Assembly: GCF_016734765.1 (NCBI RefSeq)
Contig: NZ_JAERQE010000002.1
Coordinates: 347,723 to 411,722, forward strand
Length of the DNA: 64,000 nucleotides
Source of the DNA: Microvirga soli
GTDB taxonomy: Bacteria > Pseudomonadota > Alphaproteobacteria > Rhizobiales > Beijerinckiaceae
Direction: 5' to 3'
A program made the position numbers and the translations under genes. This document shows, piece after piece, positions 17,953 to 25,775 of the stretch (positions are counted from its first letter, which is position 1; every line of letters starts with the position of its first letter). The notes below the pieces were generated by a model. That model ran no database searches. It saw only the letters and a program-made list of their open reading frames with translations, and had not been told where the DNA came from.

Positions 17953-18219
17953 ATGAACGAAGTCGACGCCCTGGAACTGGTCCGCGCCGCGATCTGGACC
18001 GTCATCATCGGAGCAGGTCCTGCCGTGGCCGCCGCCATGGTGATCGGCATCGTTATCGCCCTCGTCCAGGCGTTGACCCAGATCCAGGAGGTCACCCTTA
18101 CGTTCATCCCGAAAATCATCGCGATTCTGGTCGTCACGCTGATAACGGGTTCCTTCGTCGGCTCCCAGATCTTCGCCTTCACAGAACTTGTCTACGGCCG
18201 GATTGTAACAGGGTTCTAA
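17953..18219 (+). CDS. fliQ: Flagellar export protein FliQ
   Basis: FliQ is a small inner-membrane subunit of the flagellar type III export gate. The 88-residue protein has two membrane helices (about residues 15-38 and 50-72). Between them is the family signature QALTQIQEVTLTFIPKI. It follows flgD by one base. fliP, its usual partner, is not in the window. Confidence 0.94.
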   Translation: MNEVDALELVRAAIWTVIIGAGPAVAAAMVIGIVIALVQALTQIQEVTLTFIPKIIAILVVTLITGSFVGSQIFAFTELVYGRIVTGF

Positions 18220-18282
18220 GAGCCGAGGCCCTTTTGCTCATCGGGAACAGCGGCATTCTCCTGCTCCCGATGGCTTGCGACC

Positions 18283-18315
18283 TCCGCGCAAGCTTCGTGG
18301 TGCATCTGTCAGGCT
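18283..18315 (+). promoter_or_regulatory. Conserved upstream element of flhA
   Basis: The 125-base gap between fliQ and flhA contains CGCGCAAGC, TCGTGGTG and TCAGGCT, with the same spacing as in front of flgE. A 7-bp inverted repeat, CTGTCAG (18306-18312) and CTGACAG (18334-18340), overlaps its 3' end and runs up to four bases before the flhA ATG, so it could also hide the ribosome-binding region. The element suggests a separate flhA promoter inside the gene series. Confidence 0.5.
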
Positions 18316-18344
18316 CAACGTTCAATCGGTGAGCTGACAGGCAC

Positions 18345-20420
18345 ATGGAAGCAGTTCAAACTACAGCGCTGAGCCGCGGCAGGGATGTGGCCTTCGCCGG
18401 CGGCGTGATCGCCATTCTCGCCATTCTCTTCCTGCCGATTCCTCCTCTGCTGATCGACATGGGCCTTGCCCTCTCGGTCGCCATGTCGGTCCTGATCCTG
18501 ATGGTGGCTCTCTGGATTCAGAAGCCGCTGGAATTCTCGGCCTTTCCGACGGTCCTCCTCATCGTGACCCTGTTGCGGCTTGCCCTCAGCATCGCGTCGA
18601 CCCGCCTGATCCTCTCCGACGGCCATAAGGGCATCGATGCGGCCGGGCATGTGATCAGCGGCTTCTCCCAATTCGTGATGAGCGGCGACTTCGTCATCGG
18701 TATCGTCGTCTTCATCATTCTCATCACCGTCAACTTCCTGGTCATCACCAAGGGCGCTACCCGAATCGCGGAGGTCGGCGCCCGCTTCACCCTCGATGCC
18801 ATTCCCGGCAAGCAGATGGCCATTGACGCGGATCTGTCCGCAGGCCTGATCGACGAGAAGGAAGCCCAGAAGCGGCGGCGGGAACTCGAGGAGGAAAGCG
18901 CCTTCTTCGGCTCCATGGACGGTGCCTCCAAGTTCGTCCGCGGCGAGGCCATCGCAAGCCTGATCACGATTGCGGTCAACATCTTCGGCGGGATCATCAT
19001 CGGTGTCACCCGGCATGGCATGCCGTTGTCGAAAGCTGCAGACGTCTTCACGCAGCTCTCCGTGGGTGACGGCCTCGTCAGCCAGATCCCGGCCTTGGTG
19101 GTCTCCCTCGCGGCCGGCCTTCTCGTCTCGAAGGGCGGCACGCGCGGGCAGGCGCAGGAGGCGGTTCTCGATCAGCTGGGAGCCTATCCGCGGGCCTTGA
19201 TGGTGTCCGCTGCCCTGATGTTCGTATTCGCCATCATGCCTGGCCTTCCCATGATCCCCTTCCTGGCGCTGGGCGGCTGCATGGGCTTCATCGCCTATTC
19301 GATCCCGAGGCAGAGAGCCGACCTGGAAGCCAAGGCTAAGGTCAAGGTCGCCGAGGAGCAGCAGAAGAATCTTCTGGAGTCGCGGGATTCGGTGAAGGAG
19401 TCCCTGAAGCTGGCAGAAATCGAGGTATGCCTCGGCAAGCATCTCGCGTCCTACCTCGCAAGCTCACATGGGGATCTTGCGCACCGCGTCAGCAAGATGC
19501 GCAAGAAGTTCGCCCAGGATTACGGCTTCGTTCTTCCGGATGTGAAGCTCTCCGACAGCCTGATGATTCCGCCCAAAAGCTATCAGATCAAGATCCACGG
19601 AACCGTAGTGGCGACGCAGGAGATCCGGCCGGGCGATCTTCTCGTCGTGCTCGGTGACGGCCCGATGCCGGACGTTCCGGGCGACGAGGTCCGCGAACCT
19701 GCCTTTGGAATGAAGGCCCTGTGGATCTCCGACGTCTATGTCAGCGAGATCAAGCGGCAGGGCTTCACGGCAGTCGACGGCGGTTCGGTCCTGCTCACGC
19801 ATCTGAGCGAGGTGATCCGCAACAACCTGCCGCAGCTTCTCTCCTACAAGGACGTTCGCAATCTCCTGGATGGCCTCGACACGGAGTATAAGCGGCTGCT
19901 CGATGATATTTGCCCATCGCAGATCTCCTATTCAGGTCTCCAGGCCGTGCTGAAGCTCCTGCTGGCGGAGCGGGTCTCGATCCGGAACCTGAGCCTCATT
20001 CTCGAGGCGATTGCCGAGATTGCCCCGCATGCGCGCAGGGCCGAGCAGCTGGTCGAGCATGTTCGGGTGCGCATTGCACAGCAGATCTGCGGCGATCTCG
20101 CGGATGGAGGCGCCCTCAACGTGCTGCGTCTGGGCAACAAGTGGGACATCGCCTTCCATCAGAGCCTCAAGCGGGATGCCAAGGGGGACGTGGTCGAGTT
20201 CGATATCGACCCACGCCTCGTGGAGCAGTTCGGCGGCGAGGCCTCCGACGCGATCAAGACCCGGATGGGACAGGTCCAGAACTTCGCCATCGTGACTGCG
20301 CCGGACGCGCGCCCCTATGTGCGGATGATCATCGAGCGCATGTTCTCGTCGCTGCCCGTGCTATCCCACCTGGAAATTGCGCGCGGCGTGGAGGTCAATT
20401 CCCTTGGGACGATCTCGTGA
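18345..20420 (+). CDS. flhA: Flagellar type III export gate protein FlhA
   Basis: FlhA is the large export-gate subunit and docking platform. The 691-residue protein has about eight N-terminal membrane segments with the FHIPEP-family signature ([13 protein letters not shown], then [20 protein letters not shown] and [19 protein letters not shown]). A cytoplasmic domain from about residue 330 has typical [27 protein letters not shown]. Length is normal. No AGGAGG-type site is obvious; the ATG at 18345 follows a small hairpin. Its stop overlaps the fliR start as GTGA. Confidence 0.95.
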   Translation: MEAVQTTALSRGRDVAFAGGVIAILAILFLPIPPLLIDMGLALSVAMSVLILMVALWIQKPLEFSAFPTVLLIVTLLRLALSIASTRLILSDGHKGIDAAGHVISGFSQFVMSGDFVIGIVVFIILITVNFLVITKGATRIAEVGARFTLDAIPGKQMAIDADLSAGLIDEKEAQKRRRELEEESAFFGSMDGASKFVRGEAIASLITIAVNIFGGIIIGVTRHGMPLSKAADVFTQLSVGDGLVSQIPALVVSLAAGLLVSKGGTRGQAQEAVLDQLGAYPRALMVSAALMFVFAIMPGLPMIPFLALGGCMGFIAYSIPRQRADLEAKAKVKVAEEQQKNLLESRDSVKESLKLAEIEVCLGKHLASYLASSHGDLAHRVSKMRKKFAQDYGFVLPDVKLSDSLMIPPKSYQIKIHGTVVATQEIRPGDLLVVLGDGPMPDVPGDEVREPAFGMKALWISDVYVSEIKRQGFTAVDGGSVLLTHLSEVIRNNLPQLLSYKDVRNLLDGLDTEYKRLLDDICPSQISYSGLQAVLKLLLAERVSIRNLSLILEAIAEIAPHARRAEQLVEHVRVRIAQQICGDLADGGALNVLRLGNKWDIAFHQSLKRDAKGDVVEFDIDPRLVEQFGGEASDAIKTRMGQVQNFAIVTAPDARPYVRMIIERMFSSLPVLSHLEIARGVEVNSLGTIS

Positions 20421-21172
20421 CCCAAGCCTCCTCCGAGATTTTGCTCGGGATCTTCCTGATCTTCTGCCGGGTTGGCGGCTGTCTGCTCATTGCCCCTGGC
20501 TTCTCAAGCTTCCGCATCCCAATGCAGGTTCGCCTGTTCATTGCCCTGACGACAAGTCTCGCCCTGGCTCCCGTCCTGCTGACGAGGATCAACAATGGCG
20601 TGACCGACCTCGCGCCCGCCACGATGCTCGTCTCGATTGGGTCCGAACTGCTGACTGGCCTTCTGATCGGGTTGCTGGGACGGGTCTACTTTCTGGCCTT
20701 GCAGACCATGCTGAGTGCCGTCGCCATGGCGCTAAGCCTCGGCGGCATGCCCGGAACGCCTATCGATGAGGCTGAGCCTCTTCCGCCGATCAGTTCCTTC
20801 ATCATGATGGCGGCAACGGCGATCCTGTTCTTTTCCGACCTGCATTGGGAACTCTATCGCGGCATCGTAGAATCCTATACGCGGCTGCCGATGGGCGTGG
20901 GTTTCGGAACACGTTTGTCTCTGAACCAACTGGTGGACCAGATCACCGCGGCCTTCGTTCTGGCCCTCAGGATCAGCAGTCCGTTCATTCTCTACTCTGT
21001 CATCGTCAACCTGGCAGTGGGACTTACCAACAAGCTGACACCGCAGATCCCGGTTTACTTCCTGGCAACACCCTTCATCATGCTCGGCGGCCTCTTCATC
21101 ATGTACTTTGCCGTTCAGGATTACGTTCTCCTCTTCATCGATGCCTTATCCGTCTGGCTTAAAAACGGATAA
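20417..21172 (+). CDS. fliR: Flagellar export protein FliR (GTG start)
   Basis: FliR is an export-gate membrane protein. I start it at the GTG at 20417 that overlaps the flhA stop, giving 251 residues; the frame continues upstream into flhA but is meaningless there. The product has about six membrane helices ([43 protein letters not shown]). It contains the conserved PTxxxLA-like and [21 protein letters not shown] segments and ends ALSVWLKNG. It is six bases upstream of the FliJ-like gene. Confidence 0.93.
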   Translation: MTQASSEILLGIFLIFCRVGGCLLIAPGFSSFRIPMQVRLFIALTTSLALAPVLLTRINNGVTDLAPATMLVSIGSELLTGLLIGLLGRVYFLALQTMLSAVAMALSLGGMPGTPIDEAEPLPPISSFIMMAATAILFFSDLHWELYRGIVESYTRLPMGVGFGTRLSLNQLVDQITAAFVLALRISSPFILYSVIVNLAVGLTNKLTPQIPVYFLATPFIMLGGLFIMYFAVQDYVLLFIDALSVWLKNG

Positions 21173-21177
21173 CCGGC

Positions 21178-21576
21178 ATGAAACAACGCATCAAGAAAAT
21201 GAACCGCATTCTGAAGGTTCAGGAGCGTCTCAAGCAGGAGGCCGAGCTGAAAGTCTCTCTTCTTGAAAAGGAGGCCGCAGAGCTGAGAACGGCGCAGGAG
21301 GCGATCATTCACTCGATGAACGACCATGATACGCTCCATGGCCTGTTCGTGGATGTGGCCGCCAAGCGATTGCAGGCTCTTTCGACTCAGGAAGGCCATG
21401 TCGAAAAGGCGAAGGTCGCCCAGAAGGCCGTCGCTCTCGATAAAGCCATGCAGGCGAAGCGGACGGAGAAGATGCTGACGAACCTCAAAGGTCAGGATCG
21501 GCGTGAAACGGAGAAGAAGGATCTCGCTTCGATCCTTGAGACGCTTGCAAAGGGCAGCCGCGCAAGCTTCCCGTAA
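21178..21576 (+). CDS. FliJ-like coiled-coil export chaperone (candidate)
   Basis: The 132-residue protein is nearly all charged helix with heptad-like spacing (NRILKVQERLKQEAELKVSLLEKEAAEL near the N-terminus). There is no signal peptide and no membrane helix. Size, composition and position next to fliR suggest the FliJ role, a stalk-like partner of FliI. FliJ is too variable for certainty from sequence alone. It starts six bases after fliR. Confidence 0.6.
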   Translation: MKQRIKKMNRILKVQERLKQEAELKVSLLEKEAAELRTAQEAIIHSMNDHDTLHGLFVDVAAKRLQALSTQEGHVEKAKVAQKAVALDKAMQAKRTEKMLTNLKGQDRRETEKKDLASILETLAKGSRASFP

Positions 21577-21623
21577 GCTAGCCGTTGTAGAAAAAGCCGA
21601 ACGCAAGAACCGAGAGTGACGCG

Positions 21624-22127
21624 ATGGCGATCAGCCCGCCCTCAGATATTATCAACGACGTTGCCAGAGCGGCCGACCCGGCTCGCCTCCAAGCTGCGTC
21701 GCGCAAGCTCACGGAGGGGGCTTCGCCTGCGGAAGGCGCGAGCTTCGACGACGCCATCAAGGAGGCCGCGGACAAGCCTCTCATGATGCCAGGCGCCGAC
21801 ATCTATTCCCTGCGTAACTCGCTGCGCAATGATGCCGAGACTGCAAACGCCGAGAAGGTGCGCAAGGCCCATCAGGATTTCGAGGCTTACATTCTGCAAA
21901 CCTTCGTCGAGTCGATGCTGCCTAAGGATGCCGAGAACACCTACGGCAAGGGCAATGCGGGCTCGATCTGGAAGTCCATGCTGGCCGAGCAGATCGGCGG
22001 CCAGTTGTCGAAGGCTGGCGGTATCGGGATCGCGGAGAGGCTTCTCAACGCTCGAAAGCATGGTTCGTCCGCTGCCGCCCCACAGGGAGCGGCCCAATCG
22101 ATGAATACCCTGCTCGGCAAGGTGTAG
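21624..22127 (+). CDS. Rod-binding protein, FlgJ N-terminal type (CheL)
   Basis: The protein matches the rod-cap domain of FlgJ, called CheL in alphaproteobacteria, without the muramidase domain that enteric FlgJ carries. Key signs in the 167 residues are the FEAYILQTFVESMLPKDAE segment at about residues 90-108, YGKGNAGSIWKSMLAEQIG, and GGIGIAERLL. The missing wall-cutting activity could be supplied in trans by the lytic transglycosylase at 3820-4473. Spacing from neighbours is 47 and 34 bases. Confidence 0.85.
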   Translation: MAISPPSDIINDVARAADPARLQAASRKLTEGASPAEGASFDDAIKEAADKPLMMPGADIYSLRNSLRNDAETANAEKVRKAHQDFEAYILQTFVESMLPKDAENTYGKGNAGSIWKSMLAEQIGGQLSKAGGIGIAERLLNARKHGSSAAAPQGAAQSMNTLLGKV

Positions 22128-22161
22128 AGCTGGTCGCCAGAAATCATTCGAACAGAGGAAT

Positions 22162-22512
22162 ATGCCCATGCTGATGAAATCGCTGGACCGGCTTGAAGAG
22201 ACGCTCGACATGGAAACGTCGGCGCTCATGGCGCGGGACCTCTCCAATCTGGATGAGTTCAACCGCCGCAAGAGCCAATGCCTTCTTGAGATCAGCCGCA
22301 TCGTTCGGACGGCTGAGATCAGCGCCCTAGATCCTAAAGCGACGAAGCGCCTACAGAACCTGCAGGGCAAGATCGAGCAGAACCAGGATATTCTCCGGCG
22401 TCACATGCATGCCGTTCAGGAGGTCGCAAGCATCATCTCGAACGCAATCCAGAAAGCCGAGTCCGACAGCACCTATTCGGCTCATGTGGCCAAGACAGGG
22501 TACGGCGCATGA
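22162..22512 (+). CDS. FlgN-like export chaperone (candidate)
   Basis: This 116-residue, entirely helical and coiled-coil protein contains LDRLEETLDMETSALMARDLSNLDEFNRRKSQCLLEI in its first half (about 22186-22290). That pattern is typical of FlgN-type chaperones for FlgK and FlgL. There is no membrane segment. Two in-frame ATGs (22162 and 22168) are possible starts; GAGGAA lies just upstream. The stop overlaps the next start as ATGA. Assignment rests on pattern and context. Confidence 0.6.
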   Translation: MPMLMKSLDRLEETLDMETSALMARDLSNLDEFNRRKSQCLLEISRIVRTAEISALDPKATKRLQNLQGKIEQNQDILRRHMHAVQEVASIISNAIQKAESDSTYSAHVAKTGYGA

Positions 22513-22958
22513 TCAAGAACGTGATGGCGGGTTTCTGGGTCTGCGCCGTCACGCTGGCCTCGTGCTATGCGGCGGTGACTTGGACCGTCGGAAAGGCGCC
22601 TGTCGAGGACAAGGGAAGCTATGAAGGCCTGCAGTACAAGAAGCTGCCGCCAATGAACATTCCGGTCATCGCCGAGGGAGCCGTCCAGGGATACGTGATC
22701 GCCAACCTCGTCTTCACGGCCGATGCCAAGACATTGCGGGAGATTTCGATCCCTCCGGAAGCCTTCATTCAGGATGAGGTCTTCCGGCATGTCTATGCCG
22801 ATGAGACCCTCGATTTCAAGAAGCTGTCCCGCTACAATGTCAATGGGATGATCAGCAACGTTCGAGAGAAAATCAACAAACGTCTGGGTGCCGAGATCGT
22901 CAAGGAAATCCTTGTCGAAAATTTCAACTTCGTCGACAAGTCTGCCATTCGCTCCTAG
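22509..22958 (+). CDS. Uncharacterised membrane-anchored protein of flagellar cluster
   Basis: The 149-residue protein has one N-terminal hydrophobic segment (about residues 6-24, VMAGFWVCAVTLASCYAAV). A periplasmic domain of about 120 residues follows. Its end, ISNVREKINKRLGAEIVKEILVENFNFV, resembles the C-terminal end of FliL-like proteins (alpha helix then a strand), but similarity is weak. It is translationally coupled to the FlgN-like gene and followed after 53 bases by cheY. I cannot assign a function. A FliL-like stator-associated role is one possibility. Confidence 0.6.
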   Translation: MIKNVMAGFWVCAVTLASCYAAVTWTVGKAPVEDKGSYEGLQYKKLPPMNIPVIAEGAVQGYVIANLVFTADAKTLREISIPPEAFIQDEVFRHVYADETLDFKKLSRYNVNGMISNVREKINKRLGAEIVKEILVENFNFVDKSAIRS

Positions 22959-23011
22959 CGGTAGGCGCTCCACCAGGAGCCGAACTGCACGGGAACAGGA
23001 AATTTTTTCAA

Positions 23012-23395
23012 ATGAATTATTGCTTGATCATTGATGACTCCCGGGTCATCCGGAAGGTCTCCCGCGAAGTTGCTGAAGGGTTGTCCTTCCGCGTTGCTGA
23101 GGCGGAGAACGGTGAGGTGGGCCTCCAGGCGTGCCAGGCAGAGATGCCGGATGTGATCCTCCTGGACTGGAACATGCCCGTCATGGACGGATACAGCTTC
23201 CTCAAGCATCTGCGTGCGACGCCGGAGGGTCAGGCCCCGAAGGTCGTGTTCTGCACGACAGAGAACGATATCGATCGTATCACGCGGGCTTTGGATGCAG
23301 GCGCGGACGAGTACATCATGAAGCCGTTCGACAGGGATATTCTTGCCGCCAAGTTCCAGGAACTTGGTGTTCTCCCCGCCTCCCATTCAGCGTGA
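23012..23395 (+). CDS. cheY: CheY-type single-domain response regulator
   Basis: CheY-P binds FliM and alters motor rotation. The 127-residue receiver has all active-site residues: IIDDS acidic pair, phospho-Asp in LLDWNMPVMDG, Thr in FCTTEND, and Lys in MKPFD. It is followed after four bases by cheB and then cheR, so it is a chemotaxis CheY rather than an orphan regulator. No cheA or cheW lies in the window. Confidence 0.88.
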   Translation: MNYCLIIDDSRVIRKVSREVAEGLSFRVAEAENGEVGLQACQAEMPDVILLDWNMPVMDGYSFLKHLRATPEGQAPKVVFCTTENDIDRITRALDAGADEYIMKPFDRDILAAKFQELGVLPASHSA

Positions 23396-23399
23396 CATC

Positions 23400-24515
23400 A
23401 TGTCGATAGCTCCTGTCATTCAGCCTGGTCCTGCTCAGAACAGGGCCACCCGCGTCATGATCGTTGACGACAGCGCTGTCATCCGCGGGATGATCGCCCG
23501 CTGGCTCACCGAGGCTGGAGGCTTCGAGATCGTCGCCACGGCATCCAACGGACGCATGGCGGTGGACGCCGCCGAGCGCTCCAAGCCCGAGATCATCCTC
23601 CTCGATATCGAGATGCCGGAGGTCGACGGCCTCGCGGCTCTTCCGATGATCCTCAAGGTGCATCCGGCGAGCAAGGTCATTGTCATATCGACCCTGACAC
23701 TGAGGAATGCGGAAATCTCGCTGAAGTGCCTCTCTCTGGGGGCGGTCGATTACCTGGCGAAGCCGGAAAGCGCCCGCGCGGCAGGTGCGGCGGCCGACTT
23801 CCAGCGTGATCTCATTGCGAAGCTGCGCGCCCTTGGCGAGGCGAAGGGCCGTCAGGCGAGAACGCTGTCACCGGCCTTCCCGATCCTCTCGACGGCACCC
23901 GCTCTGCCTGGTGCGAAGCCCGGTACGGTGAGGCCGCAATGCCTGCTGATCGGATCGTCCACCGGCGGTCCTCGTGCGGTCGAACGGGTTCTGCTCGATC
24001 TTAAGCCTGCCCTTTCGGGCATTCCGGTGCTGATCGTGCAGCATATGCCGGCCATGTTCACGGCGGTCTTTGCCGAGCACCTGCAATCCTTCCTCTCCGT
24101 TCCGGCCCGTGAGGCCAGGGATGGTGATGCCGTTACTCCCGGCACCATCCTCGTCGCTCCCGGCGGGCGTCACATGGGTGTGGTCTCGTCCGGCGGAAAA
24201 GCGGTCATCCGGCTGAACGACGGGCCGGCTGAGAATTTCTGCCGCCCCGCGGTCGACGTCCTCTTCAGGGAAGCCGCCGGCGTGTTCGGGGCCTCCGCCA
24301 TTGCGGCCGTGCTCACGGGCATGGGGTCTGATGGAACGCACGGAGCGCGCCATCTCATCAAGGCAGGCGCCACAGTAATTGCGCAGAACGAAGCCACGAG
24401 CATCGTCTGGGGAATGCCGGGAAGCATCGTCAAGGCCGGCTTGGCCCATGAGATCCTTCCCCTGGAATCCATCGGCCGCTCTCTGAAGGGCCACATCACC
24501 GGATCCGCAAAATGA
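23400..24515 (+). CDS. cheB: Chemotaxis protein-glutamate methylesterase CheB
   Basis: CheB removes methyl groups from receptors and is activated by phosphorylation. The 371-residue protein has an N-terminal receiver (IVDDSAVIRG, LLDIEMPEVDG), a linker, and a C-terminal methylesterase domain. The catalytic Ser is in IGSSTGGP, the His in VQHMP, and the Asp in TGMGSDGTHG. The ATG at 23400 is four bases after the cheY stop; the frame is open to 23343 but that part overlaps cheY. The stop overlaps cheR as ATGA. Confidence 0.95.
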   Translation: MSIAPVIQPGPAQNRATRVMIVDDSAVIRGMIARWLTEAGGFEIVATASNGRMAVDAAERSKPEIILLDIEMPEVDGLAALPMILKVHPASKVIVISTLTLRNAEISLKCLSLGAVDYLAKPESARAAGAAADFQRDLIAKLRALGEAKGRQARTLSPAFPILSTAPALPGAKPGTVRPQCLLIGSSTGGPRAVERVLLDLKPALSGIPVLIVQHMPAMFTAVFAEHLQSFLSVPAREARDGDAVTPGTILVAPGGRHMGVVSSGGKAVIRLNDGPAENFCRPAVDVLFREAAGVFGASAIAAVLTGMGSDGTHGARHLIKAGATVIAQNEATSIVWGMPGSIVKAGLAHEILPLESIGRSLKGHITGSAK

Positions 24516-25363
24516 CCGAGGCCGAATTCGACGCTCTGCGCGCCTTTCTCAAAACCCGCTCGGGCCTGGCGCTGTCTCCGGACAAGCGATACCTGGTGGA
24601 GAGCCGTCTCTCGTCGGTCTGCACGCGCTTCAAGATCGACAGCCTGTCGCACCTGGTGCGTGAGATCAGGGCAGGGCGGTCGGTTGCCCTGGAGAAGGCA
24701 ACCGTCGAGGCGATGACCACGAACGAAACCTTCTTCTTCCGGGACAAGGGGCCGTTCGATCTCTTCCAGGACGTCCTGCTGCCGAAATACCTGAAGGAGC
24801 GCGCCTCGACCCGCAGGCTCCGGATCTGGTGCGCGGCAGCCTCCACGGGCCAGGAGCCGTATTCTCTTGCCATGCTGCTCAAGGAAGCCGCTCCGCGCAT
24901 GCCGGGCTGGCACATCGACATTGTGGCCTCGGACATCTCCACTGAAGTTTTGGAGAAGGCGAAGGCCGGTTTCTACAACCAGTTCGAGGTGCAGCGCGGC
25001 CTGCCAATCCGCTTACTGGTGAAATACTTCACGCAGGTGGGCGACCAGTGGCAGATCGCGCCCGAGATCCGCGCGATGGTGGATTACCGCTACCTGAACC
25101 TGATCGAGGACTTCAATCGCCTGGGTCAGTTCGACATCGTCTATTGCCGCAACGTGCTGATCTATTTCGATCCCAACTTGAAGGCCGACGTGCTGCGCCG
25201 GATCGCAAACATCATGGCGCCAGACGGATCCCTGCTGCTCGGCGCCTCGGAGACGGTGCTCGGTGTGACCGACGCGCTGACCCTCGATCCGGCTCATCGG
25301 GGATTGTATTCAAAGAACGCTGCGAGCGCTGCTCCGAAGATGTTTGCTGTCGGCGGGCGGTAA
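24512..25363 (+). CDS. cheR: Chemotaxis protein methyltransferase CheR
   Basis: CheR methylates glutamates of chemoreceptors using S-adenosylmethionine. The 283-residue protein has the N-terminal helical domain and conserved MTTNETFFFRD. The SAM-binding core has IWCAAASTGQEPYSLAM, ASDIS and FDIVYCRNVLIYFD. It lacks the C-terminal pentapeptide-binding beta-subdomain extension seen in tethered CheR only if that extension is optional here; length is normal. It is the last gene before the long fliC leader. A substrate receptor is encoded at 31403. Confidence 0.95.
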   Translation: MTEAEFDALRAFLKTRSGLALSPDKRYLVESRLSSVCTRFKIDSLSHLVREIRAGRSVALEKATVEAMTTNETFFFRDKGPFDLFQDVLLPKYLKERASTRRLRIWCAAASTGQEPYSLAMLLKEAAPRMPGWHIDIVASDISTEVLEKAKAGFYNQFEVQRGLPIRLLVKYFTQVGDQWQIAPEIRAMVDYRYLNLIEDFNRLGQFDIVYCRNVLIYFDPNLKADVLRRIANIMAPDGSLLLGASETVLGVTDALTLDPAHRGLYSKNAASAAPKMFAVGGR

Positions 25364-25467
25364 ATCAGCGTCTGGATACGCATGCGTCAAAGTTTTTGCT
25401 GTCTCAAGCGCTTCGTTCGTATGTCGAATGATGTGCTTGAGGTAGTAAACCGCTCCAACCCTCATAG

Positions 25468-25483
25468 TTAACAAAATATTAAC
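25468..25483 (+). promoter_or_regulatory. CtrA-type binding site upstream of fliC
   Basis: TTAA-CAAAATA-TTAAC is an exact match to the full CtrA consensus TTAA-N7-TTAAC. I found no other exact copy near a gene start in this GC-rich window. CtrA controls flagellar genes in many alphaproteobacteria. The site lies 293 bases upstream of the flagellin start codon and 105 bases after cheR. Binding is inferred, not shown. Confidence 0.6.
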
Positions 25484-25545
25484 AACAAAAAATTCTGCTC
25501 AAACCTCGATCTTGATGCTTGACGTTGGGCGAGGGGATTGGTAGA

Positions 25546-25578
25546 CAAGATCTGCAAGCACCGCAGACGGAGATCTTG
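25546..25578. repeat. 8-bp inverted repeat in fliC leader
   Basis: CAAGATCT (25546-25553) and AGATCTTG (25571-25578) are perfect inverted copies separated by 17 bases. They could form an mRNA hairpin or a split operator. The loop contains GCAAGCACCGC, which loosely resembles the CGCACAAGC flagellar element. Confidence 0.45.
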
Positions 25579-25590
25579 AAGCTCTCCAGG

Positions 25591-25662
25591 TGCCGATAAA
25601 GCACTATGGTACGCCTTCACGCGAAGGCCAGGCATGATGCCAATCCATTTTGCCGGTAAAGC
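25591..25662 (+). repeat. Direct repeat TGCCGRTAAAGC, 60 bases apart
   Basis: TGCCGATAAAGC (25591-25602) and TGCCGGTAAAGC (25651-25662) differ at one base and start exactly 60 bases apart. The first includes GCCGATAA, the -10 element of sigma-28 flagellar promoters. No clear -35 TAAA element is at the right distance, so a sigma-28 promoter is only a possibility. A 6-bp stem hairpin lies between the two copies. Confidence 0.4.
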
Positions 25663-25775
25663 CCGGATGTCATGTGAGCAGCGGATCGAGATTCTCTTGA
25701 GGCATGAAGCCATTCCGCTGGGTCGGTTAGATCCCGACATTCCCTGAACAATCACATCATTCAAGGAAGAAGCAC

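Larger units (their letters stand above)
25364..25775. other. 412-base region upstream of flagellin
   Basis: No convincing gene lies here; minus-strand frames are open but lack coding character. It holds a 10-bp palindrome ACGCATGCGT (25378-25387), an inverted repeat CTCAAGC/GCTTGAG (25403-25409 and 25435-25441), and a CtrA-type box (25468-25483). Further on are an 8-bp inverted repeat (25546-25578), two near-identical 12-mers 60 bases apart (25591 and 25651), and a GCCTTC-ACGC-GAAGGC hairpin (25613-25628). AAGGAAGAAG precedes the fliC ATG. The region is probably promoter plus a long structured mRNA leader, a plausible FlbT target. Confidence 0.6.

Noticed and set aside
18315..19442. A 375-codon frame antisense to flhA
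   Set aside because: Low-complexity Asp/His/Gln-rich translation. It overlaps fully the conserved FlhA membrane domain.
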